Shown one piece after another: positions 49,479-60,539 of a stretch of 64,000 nucleotides of DNA. This stretch comes from Emiliania huxleyi CCMP1516 (taxonomy: Eukaryota; Haptophyta; Isochrysidales; Noelaerhabdaceae), in NCBI RefSeq assembly GCF_000372725.1, contig NW_005199194.1, forward strand, positions 605,277 to 669,276. Reading direction: 5' to 3'. How positions within the stretch are numbered: position 1 is the first letter of the stretch; the number at the start of each line of letters is the position of its first letter. The notes beneath the pieces were generated by a model, which was not told the origin of the DNA, searched no databases, and saw only the letters and a program-made list of their open reading frames with translations. Position numbers and translations under genes: made by a program.

Positions 49479-50205
49479 CGCACGGCCGGACCCGTCATCC
49501 TCCAGGTGCAGGGCTAGCCGTAGGGGCCTCTCATCGCTCTGGTCACCGCCGGCTCCCCCTCCTCCTTCGCTCGCTCTTAGTTCAATGCAATCACCCCGGG
49601 AGGCTAGATTGTCCCTTGCGACTGTTCTCTATGTGTAACTTGGTGGCGCATGTGGTTGCGGCCGTGCTAGCTCCTGGCTCTGCACATCACACATCACCCT
49701 CTGTGCGCGCGCTTTGGGTTTCTTTCGTGTGGTGCAAGCTGTGTTAGTGCCAGTGCGCGCCAGTCCCGTGCCCAGTGTCGTGCGAGAGAGTTTTGTTGTA
49801 AAATTCTTTCGTGGTGTACCTACCTGTGTTCGTCGTCGTGCGAGACTGCGAGTGCGCGCCAGTCCCGCTCTCTCCGAGACTCCGTCTCCCGTGCCCGGTG
49901 TTCAATCTGCGATGGTTTTTTGTCCACGTCGTAGCGAGCCCTTCCTCGCACGCGCTAGAAGTTGGTTGGTGGGCGGTAAGCCAACCCCGCCATAATATGC
50001 ACATGCACAGGTTGCGAGCCGGCTTGGGTGGCCGGGGTGAGGCGGCGTGCACGTGCCGGTGGCGGTGTGAGCGGTGTGAGGCGGCGTGTGGGTAGTAGAG
50101 TGAGAGGGGAAGGGTCACTTTTCGCTTTTTGTACTCGCTACTGTTGTATTCTAGAGCCGTACGTGGTACATTGCTATGGTACTCGAAACACAATTTTTTT
50201 TACTC
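49479..50205. other. Gene-free stretch with a promoter-like block
   Basis: No gene recognised. It carries the block at 49744-49815 and a second partial one at about 49830-49880, then ATGCACATGCACAGG-type sequence. Downstream plus frames look compositional. Confidence 0.5.
49744..49815 (+). promoter_or_regulatory. Promoter-like block without an obvious downstream gene
   Basis: GTGCCAGTGCGCGCCAGTCC, GTGCCCAGTGTCGTGCGAGA, then TTTTGTTGTAAAATTCTTTC. Nearly identical to 58838-58912 and to the minus-strand copy at 51665-51745, so this subgroup may be a dispersed repeat. Confidence 0.4.
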
Positions 50206-51660
50206 TCAGAGCGTCCGACCGGCTGCCTTGGGCAGCAGCTGGTTCGACAGGTCCTCCCCGTGACCTAGGCAGCCGTCCTCGCCCTTGCCCCAGGTAAAGA
50301 CGGCGCCGTCGGCCGTGATGGAGAGGCTGTAGTTGTATCCAGCAGACACAGCGACGACGCGCTGGCCACCAAAGGCCTCGATCTTCTTGGGCAGCAGTTG
50401 GTTCTGCTCGTCGCCGTGGCCCAGCTTGCCTGCGGCTCCCTCGCCCCAGCTCCAGACGGCGCCATCGGCGGTGATGGCGAGGCTGACAGCGGTTCCAGCC
50501 GACACGGCGACGACGCGCTGGCCAACCGAAGCCTCGACCTTCTTGGGCAGCAGCTGGTTCTGCTGGTCGCCGTGGCCCAACCGGCCGTCCAAACCACAGC
50601 CCCAGCTCCAGACGGCGCCGTCGGCGGTGATGGCGAGGCTGTGGTATCCTCCAGCCGACACAGCGACGATGCGCTGGCCAGCCAAGGCCTCGACCTTCTT
50701 GGGCAGCAGCTGCTGCTGCTCGTCGCCGTGGCCCAGCTTGCCGAAGGCTCCATAGCCCCAGCTCCAGACGGCGCCGTCGGCGGCGATGGCGAGGCTGTGG
50801 CTGTATCCAGCCGACACAGCGACGACGCGCTGGCCAGCGAAGGCCTCGACCTTCTTGGGCAGCAACTGCTCTTGCTGGTCGCCGTGGCCCAGCTTGCCCC
50901 CACCTCCTTCGCCCCAGCTCCAGACAGCGCCGTCGGCGGTGAGGGCGAGGCTATGGCCCACTCCGGCCGCAACAGCGGCGACGCGCTGCCCCGCCAAGGC
51001 CTCGACTTTCTTTGGCAGCAGCTGGTCCTGTCTGTCGCCGTGGCCCGCAAGGACTCCAAAGCCCCAGCTCCAGACGGCGCCGTCGGCGGTCAGGGCGAGG
51101 CTGTGGTTGCCTCCCGCCGACACGCTCACGGCGCGCTCGTCGCCCAGCGTGGAGGGGAGGCGAGTCGGCATGTTGAGCCGCGTCACGCCCTCGCCGTGGC
51201 CGAGTAGCCCTGGGCTGAACCACGGCGCAGAGCCGCACGACGAGAGCCGCCCCTCGCCGTCGATGAAGACGCTGTGCGTTTCGCCTCCCGCCGCCCTCGC
51301 CGGCGGGTTGGACTCGCGCAGCAGCGCGGAATAGCACACCCACCGCACGGCGCAGCTCTCGCCCTCGGGCTGCGCCGGCAGCTCGAAGCCGCGCTCTTGC
51401 GCCCACAAGCGGATGCCCTGCTCCGCGAGCGAGGAGTGAAAGAGCAGCGAGACGGCCGCAACGCGAGCGATGTCGAGGGGGCTGTCGAAGCGGGAGAGGA
51501 CGCGCTCGAGGAGCTCCCTGGGGAGGTCGAGGAGGCGGGCGGGCGGCGGCGTGTCTGGCGAGGGGGCGGCGGTGGTGGAGGAGCGGCGCGAGCGGCGGCG
51601 CGGCGGTATGGACAAAACGAGCTGGGGGTGTCGCCCTCCCCCCTCTACTTCGCGGCGGGG
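50206..51660 (-). CDS. F-box protein with RCC1-type propeller
   Basis: The frame holds an F-box-like segment (LLDLPRELLERVLSRFDSPL, IARVAAVSLLFHSSLA) followed by seven RCC1 repeats of about 52 residues, each with the form VVAVSAGxxHSLAITADGAV, WSWGxGxxGKLGHG, QLLPKKVEAxxGQR, ending NQLLPKAAGRTL. RCC1 propellers bind proteins or chromatin; the F-box would link it to an SCF ubiquitin ligase (inference). No ATG occurs in any minus frame between the promoter-like block at 51665-51745 and the F-box. The only in-frame ATG upstream (51846) precedes that block. So initiation is unresolved: non-ATG start, unseen upstream exon, or damaged gene. Repeats are unusually alike at DNA level. Confidence 0.7.
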   Translation of the reverse strand, partial: PRREVEGGGRHPQLVLSIPPRRRSRRSSTTAAPSPDTPPPARLLDLPRELLERVLSRFDSPLDIARVAAVSLLFHSSLAEQGIRLWAQERGFELPAQPEGESCAVRWVCYSALLRESNPPARAAGGETHSVFIDGEGRLSSCGSAPWFSPGLLGHGEGVTRLNMPTRLPSTLGDERAVSVSAGGNHSLALTADGAVWSWGFGVLAGHGDRQDQLLPKKVEALAGQRVAAVAAGVGHSLALTADGAVWSWGEGGGGKLGHGDQQEQLLPKKVEAFAGQRVVAVSAGYSHSLAIAADGAVWSWGYGAFGKLGHGDEQQQLLPKKVEALAGQRIVAVSAGGYHSLAITADGAVWSWGCGLDGRLGHGDQQNQLLPKKVEASVGQRVVAVSAGTAVSLAITADGAVWSWGEGAAGKLGHGDEQNQLLPKKIEAFGGQRVVAVSAGYNYSLSITADGAVFTWGKGEDGCLGHGEDLSNQLLPKAAGRTL

Positions 51661-51664
51661 TGGA

Positions 51665-51745
51665 AAGGGGGAGAAAAATAATTTTACAACAAAACTCCCT
51701 CGCACAACACTGGGCACGGGACTGGCGCGCACTGGCACTACACGC
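51665..51745 (-). promoter_or_regulatory. Promoter-like block upstream of the F-box/RCC1 frame
   Basis: On the minus strand: GTGCCAGTGCGCGCCAGTCC, CGTGCCCAGTGTTGTGCGAG, then TTTTGTTGTAAAATTATTTT. It lies about 100 bp before the F-box coding segment. Confidence 0.45.
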
Positions 51746-52026
51746 GTCCGATCGACCAAAGCCCCCCCACTCGCACTGTCCTCGGTACGCGCGCCCTTAA
51801 TAAGTAAATTCTTTTGATTTTTAGCAATACCAAACAACTCTAACACTCACACGTAATTTGGGGCCTGGAGCCCTGTTCACGCGCGCGCGAGTTTTTGTGT
51901 TTGGTCTTTTTTTTCTTTGAAAAGACGCCGTCGGCGGCCTGCCGCCGCTCTCTGCCCTCTCGGCGGCCGCCACAGCGAGCACCCACCCGCAGCCCGGGGG
52001 CCACGCGGCCGGGCACCAGGCCTTCG

Positions 52027-53528
52027 ATGGCGGCCTCGCCCGCCATCGACCTGGGAGAGCCGCTCGCGGCTTTGTTCAAGCGCGCGCGTGTCGCCGACAG
52101 CCTCTACCGCAGGTATGAGGGGCGGCTCGCGGAGCTGGGCGTTGGCGACGCTGGCGACCTCCTCGACGAGGTCGCTGAGAAGGGCATCGGCTCGCTCGAC
52201 ATCCACGACCGCCAGGCGGAGAAGCTCCGCCAAGCTCTTCTCGGCCGGCGGGGCTGGGGGGACGCAGCTGCGGTCTTGGCATCCCTCAGCGGCTTGTCGC
52301 TGGGCGACACCCCGGCTGGGGTGGCGGCTGGCGATCAGGCGGCTGGTGGCGGGGCAGCGGCTGGCGGCGAGGGCCGCGGCGGCGCGCGCCCCGAAGAGGC
52401 GGACGGCGGTGCCTGCGACGCGCAGGCCGCTGAAGGTGGGTCCGGAGGTGGGACCGAGGGATCCAGTTTGGACCCCTTGGAGCCCGCGCTGCCGGAGAGC
52501 GGCGATGGGACGATTGCCGCCGCGGGGGGGGAGGAGGAGGTCGAGGGCGGGCGGAAGGCGCCGCGGCGCCGCCGAGGGCGGCGCGGCCGTGGCGCCAGGG
52601 GTCGCGGGGGGGGGCTCGAGAAGGTGCCCGACGCCGCGGCGGGTTTGGCTGCTGAGCGGCCCAACCCCGTGGAGGAGGTTTCCACCGGCGGCGCGGCGCC
52701 GGCGGAGGGGGAGGAGGGCGGCCCGCCCTCGCTCGCTGCTGATGGACCTGGACGTGCCCCATATTGGGGGCCTGCCGGCATTACCCCGCCCGAGACGCTG
52801 GTCTCTCGGACGCTGCCGGCGCGCCCCACCCTTTCAATCTTTTAGATGAGGCCACGGGTTCTAAGGCGGGCGAGGCGGCTGCTGAGGCGTTGGCGGAGGC
52901 GGCGGTCGACGCCGTCTACGGGGCGCTCGTGGCGGCGACGCTCGAGGAGTGGGCTGGGGCGAGCACGGACAACCCCGTCTCCGCGGAGGACGCTCGAGGC
53001 CCAGGCCTCGAGTGTCGGGATTGCTTTGAGAACTTTTACAAGGAGTATGACGTGGAGCCTTGGCTCTGGCGCCGGGCGTTGCGTGAGGGCTGGTCGGAGC
53101 TGGGGGGCTGGTCGAGAGAGCGGGAGATGGAGGCGGCGGAGAAGGAGATCTGGCGCGGCGAGAGTTCTGAGATCTCTCAGCTAGGCGAGTGGGTCTGCGA
53201 TGCTTGCTTGGAGGGCTATTTGGGGGGGGGCTTTGGCGACTACTCGGAGCTGCGCAGCGGCTACGTTGCGCCGTATCCGAGTAACCCCTGGATAGGTCGC
53301 TCGCGCGACCTCTCCTGGATGCGCAAGGGGCCCATTGGGGTCACGCGGAGGGAGGCGCTGTTAGCGGCGGAGGAGGCGAAGGCGGCCGCGCGGGCGGCGG
53401 AGAAGGCGCGGGCGGCGGAGGGGGGGAAGGGCGGCGGCAGCGGGCGGCAGTCCCGCGAGGCACGCCGGCGGAAGGGTTCGTCTTCGCGGGGCGGGGTGCG
53501 CACAGCGCACTGCGCGCCGCGAGGATGA
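52027..53528 (+). CDS. SAM-like domain protein with CxxC pairs, two frames
   Basis: ATG at 52027 (MAASPAIDLGEPLAALFKRA) opens a helical domain (DSLYRRYEGRLAELGVGDAG, DLLDEVAEKGIGSLDIHDRQ, AEKLRQALL) resembling a SAM domain, then a Gly/Glu-rich region and a basic patch (RKAPRRRRGRRGRGARGRGG). This frame ends at 52845. From about 52800 the next frame is protein-like: APHPFNLLDEATGSKAGEAA, VYGALVAATLEEWAG, ECRDCFENFYKEYDVEPWLW, EWVCDACLEGYLGGGFGDYS, and an Ala/Lys-rich tail. Two CxxC pairs could bind zinc. I read both frames as one gene with an unrecognised junction. Function unknown. Confidence 0.5.
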
Positions 53529-53636
53529 GGAGCCTGAGCCAGGGGAGGGTTGGGAAGGGGGGGCGAGGCCGGAGGAGTATGACGGCCTCTTCGACGGCCC
53601 ATAAGGGGCCGTTGTCTGCTGTGCCTTTTGTGGTGC

Positions 53637-53695
53637 TAGTTCGTGCCAGTCTGCTGTGAGAGCGACTTGGATTTTAGAATTCTTTTGTGCCCGCG
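53637..53695 (+). promoter_or_regulatory. Promoter-like block upstream of the AP2-Tudor-PWWP gene
   Basis: GTGCCAGTCTGCTGTGAGAG, then TTTTAGAATTCTTTTGTGCC, ending about 110 bp before the ATG at 53802. Confidence 0.5.
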
Positions 53696-53801
53696 GCTTG
53701 AAGCCACTTGCTTGGAGCAGCATCAACGGCACGGCCCGCGCTCGTTCAACTTTGTGTGTGCCGGCACAAAATCTCTCTCTCTCCCGTTGCACCTGCTGGC
53801 C

Positions 53802-56800
53802 ATGTTCCCCATCTCCAAGACGTCCTTTCGCCACCAGGCCGAGTGCAGCGGGCTGCATCCAGACCGTTCGCTCTGCCCCTACTGTGGCGCGAGAAAGCGT
53901 GGGCACGTCTGCCGATGGGCGTGGCCGAGCAGACGAAACAGCAGCAGAGCCGTAATCAGTGCGGCAGCGCCTGCAGCTGCCCAGGCACACAGCGGCGGCA
54001 GCGTCCGCATCAACCTGTCCGAGCTTACGCCTGCTGTGCCCGAGGCTGCCACATCTGGCCATTCTCCGGTCGAGTCGGACTGGCTCAGCGACGGGCCTCG
54101 CGTTGGGGAGAGGGTGCTGCGGCGCCTCAAGGGCCACGGCTACGTCCACGCCGTTGTGCGCCTATTTCTGCCGGCGGGCGCGGATGACGAGCCCGCGCTC
54201 TGGCGCATCCGGCATGCGGACGGGGACGAAGAGGATCTGGTGCGCACACCCAGCCTCATCGCCGTCAGCACCGCCTCGTCGCTGCACCGCCCCTCGGCAC
54301 CGACTATGCCTCACCCTCCCCTCGCCTCCGCTCGCACAGGAGGAGTGCGAGCTGCTCGAGGCGATGCAGCGCTTCGCCACCAGCCGTGCGGGCAGGGCCA
54401 GGGCGGCGGCGGAGGCGGCGGGTGGACACGCGCGGGTGGCGGGACAGGCGGAGACGTCGAGCTCGGGAGGGCCAGTGCGGGCGGCAGCGGCGGCAGGGGT
54501 TGCGGAGGACGCGGAGGGAGAGACGGCAGAGGAGGAGGAGGAGGGAGAGACGGCGGAGGAGCCCGAGCCGCCGGCGGGCTCAGCATGCTCTACCGCCTCG
54601 CCCCCGCCTCCGCCGCCTCCGACGCACAGGGAGGCTGCACTCGCCGCGCCGCTCGTGACGGAGGCGGACGGGCTGCGGCTGCACCTCTCGAGCAGCAGCA
54701 GCACCGGCTACAGTGGCGTGCGCGCGGACAAGAGCCGCTACCAGGCGGCGCGCAGGGTGGGTGGAAGGCTGGTCTACTTGGGCTCCTTCGACATGGCGGT
54801 GGAGGCGGCGGTGGCGTACGCGCGGGCGGGCGGCGAGTACCAGCCTCCGGCTCCTCCGACGGTGGCGACAGAGGCGGAGGGGCTGCGGCTGCACCTCTCG
54901 AGCAACGCCACCGGGTACGAGGGAGTGGTCAAGCATACCTCTGGCCGCTTCCAAGCGCGGCACAGGGTGGGCGGAAGGCAGGTCACCATCGGCACCTTCG
55001 ACACGGCGGTGGAGGCGGCGGTGGCGTACGCGCGGGTGGTCGGGCAGGCGGAGGCGGCAGGCGCGGCGGCGGCAGTGCCGGCGGAGGAGGGCGACGAAGC
55101 AGGCGGCGAGGAGGAGGGCGGCGAGGAGGAGGGCGGCGAGAACAAGGGCGGCGAGGAGGAGGGCGGCGAGGAGGAGGGCGGCGAGGAGGGCGGGTGGAGC
55201 GGTGGCGGCGAGGAGGAGGGCGGCGAGGAGGAGGGCGGCGAGGAGGAGGGCGGCGAGGAGGGCGGGTGGAGCGGTGGCGGCGAGGAGGAGAGCCACTTCC
55301 AGGTGGGAGGCCGCGTCGCTGTACAGTACTCTGACGGCGCCTTGTACCCGGGCGAGATCGTGGGCTTTGACGGCGCGTCGAGCCTGTACTCGGTGCAGTG
55401 CGACGACGGCGAGTTGCTGGAGGACGTCTCGCTGCACGAGATGCTGCGAGAGGTGGGAGAGGGCGAGTGGGAGGAGCAGGAGCGAGCGAGCGGCGAGGGG
55501 ATGGAGGCGGAGGAGGCGGAGGCGGCGGCGGGGTCAGCAGGGCCTCCGCAGCACAGGGAGGCTGCACCCGCCGCGCCGCTCGTGACGGAGGCGGAGGGGC
55601 TGCGCTTGCACCTCTCCAGCAGCAGCAGTACCGGGTACAAGGGCGTGCGCGCGGACAGGAGCCGCTATAAGGCGCAGCACAGCGTGGGCGGAAGGCTGGT
55701 CTACTTGGGCTCCTTCGACACGGCGGTGGAGGCGGCGGTGGCGTACGCGCGGGCGGCCGGCGAGTACCAGCCTCCAGCTCCTCCGACGGTGGCGACAGAG
55801 GCGGAGGGGCTGCGGCTGCACCTCTCGAGCAGCAGCAGTACCGGCTACAAGAACGTGGGCAAGCTGCACTCTGGCCGCTTCCAGGCGAAGCGCTGCGTGG
55901 ACGGCAAGGAGGTCTACTTGGGCTCCTTCGACACGGCGGTGGAGGCGGCGGCGGCGTACGCGCGGGCGAAGGCGGGCAAGGCGGGAGGGCCAGAGCGGGC
56001 CGCGGAGGAGGCAGGGGCGGCGGAGGGCGCGGAGGCGGAGGGGATGGAGGCGGAGGGGATGGAGGTGGAGCAGGCGGAGGAAGCGGATGCGGAGGGCTCA
56101 GCAGGCGGGGAGAAGGGAGAGACGGCGGAGGAGGCGGCGGTGGGCTCAGCATGCTCTACCGCCTCGCCACCTCCTCCGCCGCCTCCGACGCACAGGGAGG
56201 CTGCACTCGCCGCGCCGCTCGTGACGGAGGCGGAGGGGCTGCGCTTGCACCTCTCCGGCAGCAACAGCACCGGCTACAAGAACGTGGGCAAGCTGCCCTC
56301 TGGCCGCTTCAAGGCGCAGCACAGGGCGGGCGAAACGAATCTCTACATCGGCATCTTCGACACGGCGGTGGAGGCGGCGGTGGCGTACGCGCGGGCGGCC
56401 GGCGAGTACCAGCCTCCAGCTCCTCCGACGGTGGCGACAGAGGCGGACGGGCTGCGGCTGCACCTCTCGAGCAGCGGCAGCACCGGCTACAAGGGCGTGC
56501 GCAAGCACAGCTCCTATGGCAGATTCGAGGCGCAGCGCAGTGCGGGCGGAAGGCAGGTCTACTTGGGCTCCTTCGACACGGCGGTGGAGGCGGCGGTGGC
56601 GTACGCGCGGGCGGTTGGGCAGGCGGAGGCGGCAGGCACGGCGGCGGCAGTGCCGGCGGAGGAGGGCGACGAGGAGGAGGGCGGCGAGGAGGAGGGCGGC
56701 GAGAACAAGGGCGGCGAGAACAAGGGCGGCGAGGAGGAGGGCGGCGAGGAGGAGGGCGGCGAGGAGGAGGGCGGCGAGGAGGGCGGGTGGAGCGGTGGCG

Positions 56801-58731
56801 GCGAGGAGGAGGGCGGCGAGGAGGAGGGCGGCGAGGAGGAGGGCGGCGAGGAGGGCGGGTGGAGCGGTGGCGGCGAGGAGGAGAGCCACTTCCAGGTGGG
56901 AGGCCGCGTCGCTGTAGAGTACTCTGACGGCGCCTTGTACCCGGGCGAGGTCGTGGGCTTTGACGGCGCGTCGAGCCTGTACTCGGTGCAGTGCGACGAC
57001 GGCGAGCTGCTGGAGGACGTCTCGCTGCACGAGATGCTGCGAGAGGTGGGAGAGGGCGAGTGGGAGGAGCAGGAGCGAGCGAGCGGCGAGGGGATGGAGG
57101 CGGAGGAGGCGGAGGCGGCGGCGGGCTCAGCAGGCTCTACCGCCTCGCCGCCGCCTCCGCCGCCTCCGACGCACAGGGAGGCTGCACCCGCCGCGCCGCT
57201 CGTGACAGAGGCGGAGGGGCTGCGCTTGCACCTCTCCAGCAGCAGCAGCACCGGCTACAGATGCGTGTTCGCGGACAGGAGCCGCTTCAAGGCGGAGCGC
57301 TGGGTGGGTGGAAGGCTGTTCTACTTGGGCTCCTTCGCCACGGCGGTGGAGGCGGCGGTGGCGTACGCGCGGGCGGTCGGCGAGTACCAGCCTCCGACGG
57401 TGACAGAGGCGGACGGGCTGCGGCTGCACCTCTCGAGCAGCAACAGTATTGGCTACAAGGGCGTGGTCAAGACCCCCTCTGGCCGCTTCCAGCCGAAGCG
57501 CTGGGTGGACGGCAAGAAGGTCTGCCTCGGCACCTTCGACACGGCGGTGGAGGCGGCGGTGGCGTTCGCGCGGGCGGTCGGGCAGGCGGAGGTGGTAGGC
57601 GCGGGAGGGTTAGCGCGGGCAGCAGCGGCGGCGGGGGATGCGGAGGCGGGGGAGACGGAGGCGATGGAGGCTGCGGAGGCCAGGGAGATGGAGGCGATGG
57701 AGGCAGAGGGGGCGGAGGAGGCAGCGGCGGCGGCGGAGGAGGAGGATGTGCCGCCGCAGGCCGAGGGGTTGCGTTTGCACCACTCCGGCTGCACGGGCTC
57801 CGCTGGCCTGGCTGCTGGCTCTCCGTGCTGGGCCAAGCTACGCGGCTCGCCTTGGTGGCCTGCACTCATCAGCGCGGAGGAGGGCGAGTCGGTGCGGGTG
57901 CGCTTCTGCGGCACGGGCAACGTGGCGACGCTCGAGCGCGCGAGCTGCATCAAGTCGCTCCGCGAGGACGAGCGCCTCTTCGACGCCACGCGCTGGGGCA
58001 AGGACTTTGGGCGGCCAAAGTGGAAGCACCTCCGCGCGCCCTTTGCGAGTGCCGTCGCTCAGGTACTCGAGGTCGAGGCGGCCCTCCCGCATGCGCCGCC
58101 GGGCGCGCTAAGCCGAGGACCGGCCGGAAGCTCCGCAGACGACGCGAGGCGGTGCGACGAGCGGCCGCCCAAGCGCCGTCGCACCTCGGCTGCGCAGGAG
58201 GCGGTGCAGATGGTGGCAGACCTGGAGACGGCGGACGCGGAGCTCGACGCGCCGCCTGTGCGGAGGTGCGCCGTCACGCTCGACTGCTGCTTGCCCAGCC
58301 GCGCCAACCGCGGCGCGGCCCCTCCTCGCCTCGGCATCGGCGACGGGTGGGCCGCCTCGGCCGCCTCCTCGTGGGTGAGCCTCGCTCCGCCGCCGCCGCC
58401 GTCGACACTGACGGAGGGGCTGCGCGACGGAGGGGCTGCGCCTGCACCTCTCGAGCAGCAGCGCCACCGGTCACGCTTGTGTGTTCAAGCTTCGGTCGGG
58501 CCGCTTTCAGGCGCAGCGCAGGGTGGGCGGGCGGCTGCTGCACCTCGCCCTCTTCGAGAGGAGCTCCGCAAACACGACCTCGTCCTCGGTGCGGAGCTTG
58601 AGGCCCGGGCCGGCGACGCGAGGAGGCGCCGGAAGCGTGGGCTGCGAACCGTCGTCGCCGCTTCCGTGGACGACGTCGGTGCGCGAAGCCATGCCCGGAG
58701 GAGGTCTAGCCGCGGGAGTCTACCCCGGTAG
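53802..58731 (+). CDS. Large multi-AP2, Tudor-like and PWWP domain protein
   Basis: Exon 1 (ATG 53802) begins MFPISKTSFRHQAECSGLHP with a Cys/His cluster (CPYCGARKRGHVC) and a Tudor-like stretch (VGERVLRRLKGHGYVHAVVR). After an intron ending at 54339, one long frame carries eight AP2/ERF-like domains (about 54660, 54875, 55590, 55800, 56230, 56440, 57210, 57405) of the form GLRLHLSSSSSTGYKGVR, SGRFQAxxxVGGRxVYLGSF, DTAVEAAVAYARA. Two Tudor/agenet-like domains (VGGRVAVQYSDGALYPGEIV, GFDGASSLYSVQCDDGELLE) follow acidic GGEEE runs. A PWWP domain (CWAKLRGSPWWPALI) and nuclear signal (PPKRRRT) come next. A ninth AP2 copy at 58425-58560 is in another frame after a 16-bp duplication. AP2 binds DNA; Tudor and PWWP read histone marks. 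Confidence 0.75.
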
Positions 58732-58837
58732 TCCGCGCCCGTCTTTTTACCGCCCCTTCCAATAACGTTTCCTTGAGGCGCATCTCGCGGCCGCGGAGAT
58801 ACGTGTCTCCCACCAAGCAGTGTGAAATTCCTGTGTT

Positions 58838-58912
58838 TGTGCCAGTGCACGCCAGTCCCGTGCCCAGCGTCGTGCGAGGGCGAGTTTTGTTGTAAAATTC
58901 TTTTCGAGAGCG
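58838..58912 (+). promoter_or_regulatory. Promoter-like block downstream of the AP2 gene
   Basis: GTGCCAGTGCACGCCAGTCC, GTGCCCAGCGTCGTGCGAGG, then TTTTGTTGTAAAATTCTTTT. No confident gene follows; the frame from 59041 is mostly compositional. Confidence 0.4.
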
Positions 58913-58989
58913 CCTTCGTTGTTAATAATAATACAGACGGATGGTCACTTGGACTTGCAATAGCCACATGACACGCACACACCCGCAGG

Positions 58990-59065
58990 GTTCGTGAGTG
59001 AATTTTCACACTTTCACTTTCACATGTGAATTCATGTGAATTTCACATGAAACATTTCGGCCGCC
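58990..59065. other. AT-rich cluster of TTCACATG palindromes
   Basis: TTTTCACACTTTCACTTTCA, CATGTGAATTCATGTGAATT and TCACATGAAA overlap, giving nested inverted repeats around TTCACATGTGAA in an otherwise GC-rich region. Confidence 0.6.
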
Positions 59066-59727
59066 CCCGTTTCACTGAAAATTTCACAAGTTCGACTACT
59101 TTCGAAGGCTCTGGCATCTCCGAGGCGGCAGCGGCGGAGGCGGCAGCAGTCGAGGCGGCAGCGGCGGAGGCGGCAGCGGAGAGAGCGGCGGTGCGCCTAC
59201 CACTGCCGGCACCGGTAGGGATCTCTGTGCCACCAATGCCGCGCGTTCCTGCTTCCCTGCAGCGAGGCCGTGTGGTCAAGGCCGTGGTCGTCCCCAAGGC
59301 TCAAAGAACAGGGGCCCGCCCTCACTGCATCAAAACGCGGTGTTTGAAAGCGAGGAAGTGTAGAAAGGAGAAAGAGCCCACAATAACTAGTGAGAGGAGG
59401 TGCAGCTTGGTTCGTGTCCTCGGGCGCTCGAGGACGTGTGTGTTGCCTCAATGTTCTTTTAATGCGCGCCCCCGCCGAAATACACTGCAAATACACCATA
59501 CACGCGAGATGCGTCGGCAGCGACGCGCACGACCTCTTAAGAAGCACCGTGTCGTTAGGGTTAGGAGCTGCACGGGCTCGCTCTGCTCCCGTCCGCTAGC
59601 CATCGGGCTTCACACGTTCCAACCCGTGGTACCTCTCTAGGGAACGCGCCCGTTCGCTGCCCGGCTGGATACTACAGGGCGGATACTTGCGCGAAAGTAA
59701 TTACTAATGACTAATTACTCTCCAAAC

Positions 59728-59870
59728 TGGGAACCCTCGCATCTCCAGCCCGGAGGGCAGGAGCCCCACGGCATTCAAAGTGCAAGGCCCGGTGCACGTG
59801 GGTGAGCAGCAGCCTGCGGCCCCCGCTCCCTCCCGACAAACGCACAAACCAAACTCCCGCACACACACAC
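59728..59870 (+). repeat. Dispers repeat family C, copy 3
   Basis: CCCTCGCATCTCCAGCCC, GGCAGGAGCCCCACGGCATT, CGGTGCACGTGGGTGAGCAG and CTCCCTCCCGACAAACG, ending in a CA run. It directly abuts the RCC1 fragment. Confidence 0.75.
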
Positions 59871-59871
59871 A

Positions 59872-59990
59872 CCGCCGACGGCGCCGACTTTACCTGGGGC
59901 GGGGGCCGCCACGGCTGTCTAGGCCACGGAGAGGACCTGTCGAACCAGCTGCTGCCCAAGAAGATCGAGATGTGGGCGACGGGGCAGTGA
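59872..59990 (+). pseudogene. RCC1-repeat fragment
   Basis: One frame reads ADGADFTWGGGRHGCLGHGE, DLSNQLLPKKIEMWATGQ, stop. It closely matches the last RCC1 repeat of the F-box/RCC1 gene (TWGKGEDGCLGHGEDLSNQL). No other RCC1 repeat is near. It follows repeat C immediately, so the fragment was probably moved or orphaned together with the repeat. A Leu-rich stretch in the next frame (KLDKEGMLRLLAELSTGG) could be its continuation. Confidence 0.6.
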
Positions 59991-60140
59991 GAAAGTTGGA
60001 CAAGGAGGGGATGCTCAGGCTTCTCGCGGAGCTCTCAACGGGGGGAGGATTCGGTTCGGCGCCACGGCTGGGCCGAGCCCGAGCACGCAGCCACCCGAGG
60101 CACTGAGTTAGACTTGCTGCTGGTTTTACCCAGATATCTC

Positions 60141-60250
60141 CTGTACCGTGTTTGTTATGACCCCCCCCAATGAACACACCAGTTAGGGTGGGCGAGACGA
60201 TCGAGGGGTCCCGTACCATGCGGAACCGACCCTATCCAGTGCTCAAGTGC
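60141..60250 (-). repeat. Dispersed repeat family D, copy 2
   Basis: Inverted partner of 21437-21545: CCGTGTTTGTTATGACCCCC, ATGAACACACCAG, GACGATCGAGGGGTCCCGTA, then AGTGCTCAAGTGCTCAAG. Confidence 0.75.
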
Positions 60251-60539
60251 TCAAGATATCTTCTCGGGGTTGAGGGGTGTCAGTTTTATTTGATTATTTA
60301 TTCGGCGGCCGCGCAGATCGCCTTGAGCCAGACGTTCATGTCGAGGGAGATCTCGCCGCGGTACCCGGGACGCTCCTGCAGGGCAAAATGCGCGTGCTTG
60401 CGGCCGAAACTAGAGGAAAACGGGCAAATGCGGAAGCGAAATCGCAATCGCGTCACGGAAGAAAATTTGGTGTCGGAAGAAGACGTGGCGCCCGTTTTCT
60501 TCTCGCCACCGGCCTCCTTCTGTGAGCCACAGGCGAGCT

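Noticed and set aside
59026-59640. 204-codon frame with an Ala-rich stretch and basic tail
   Set aside because: Begins in an AT-rich palindrome cluster, has no recognisable domain, and its Ala/Glu run reflects a GGAGGCGGCAGC repeat. Kept out of the gene list.
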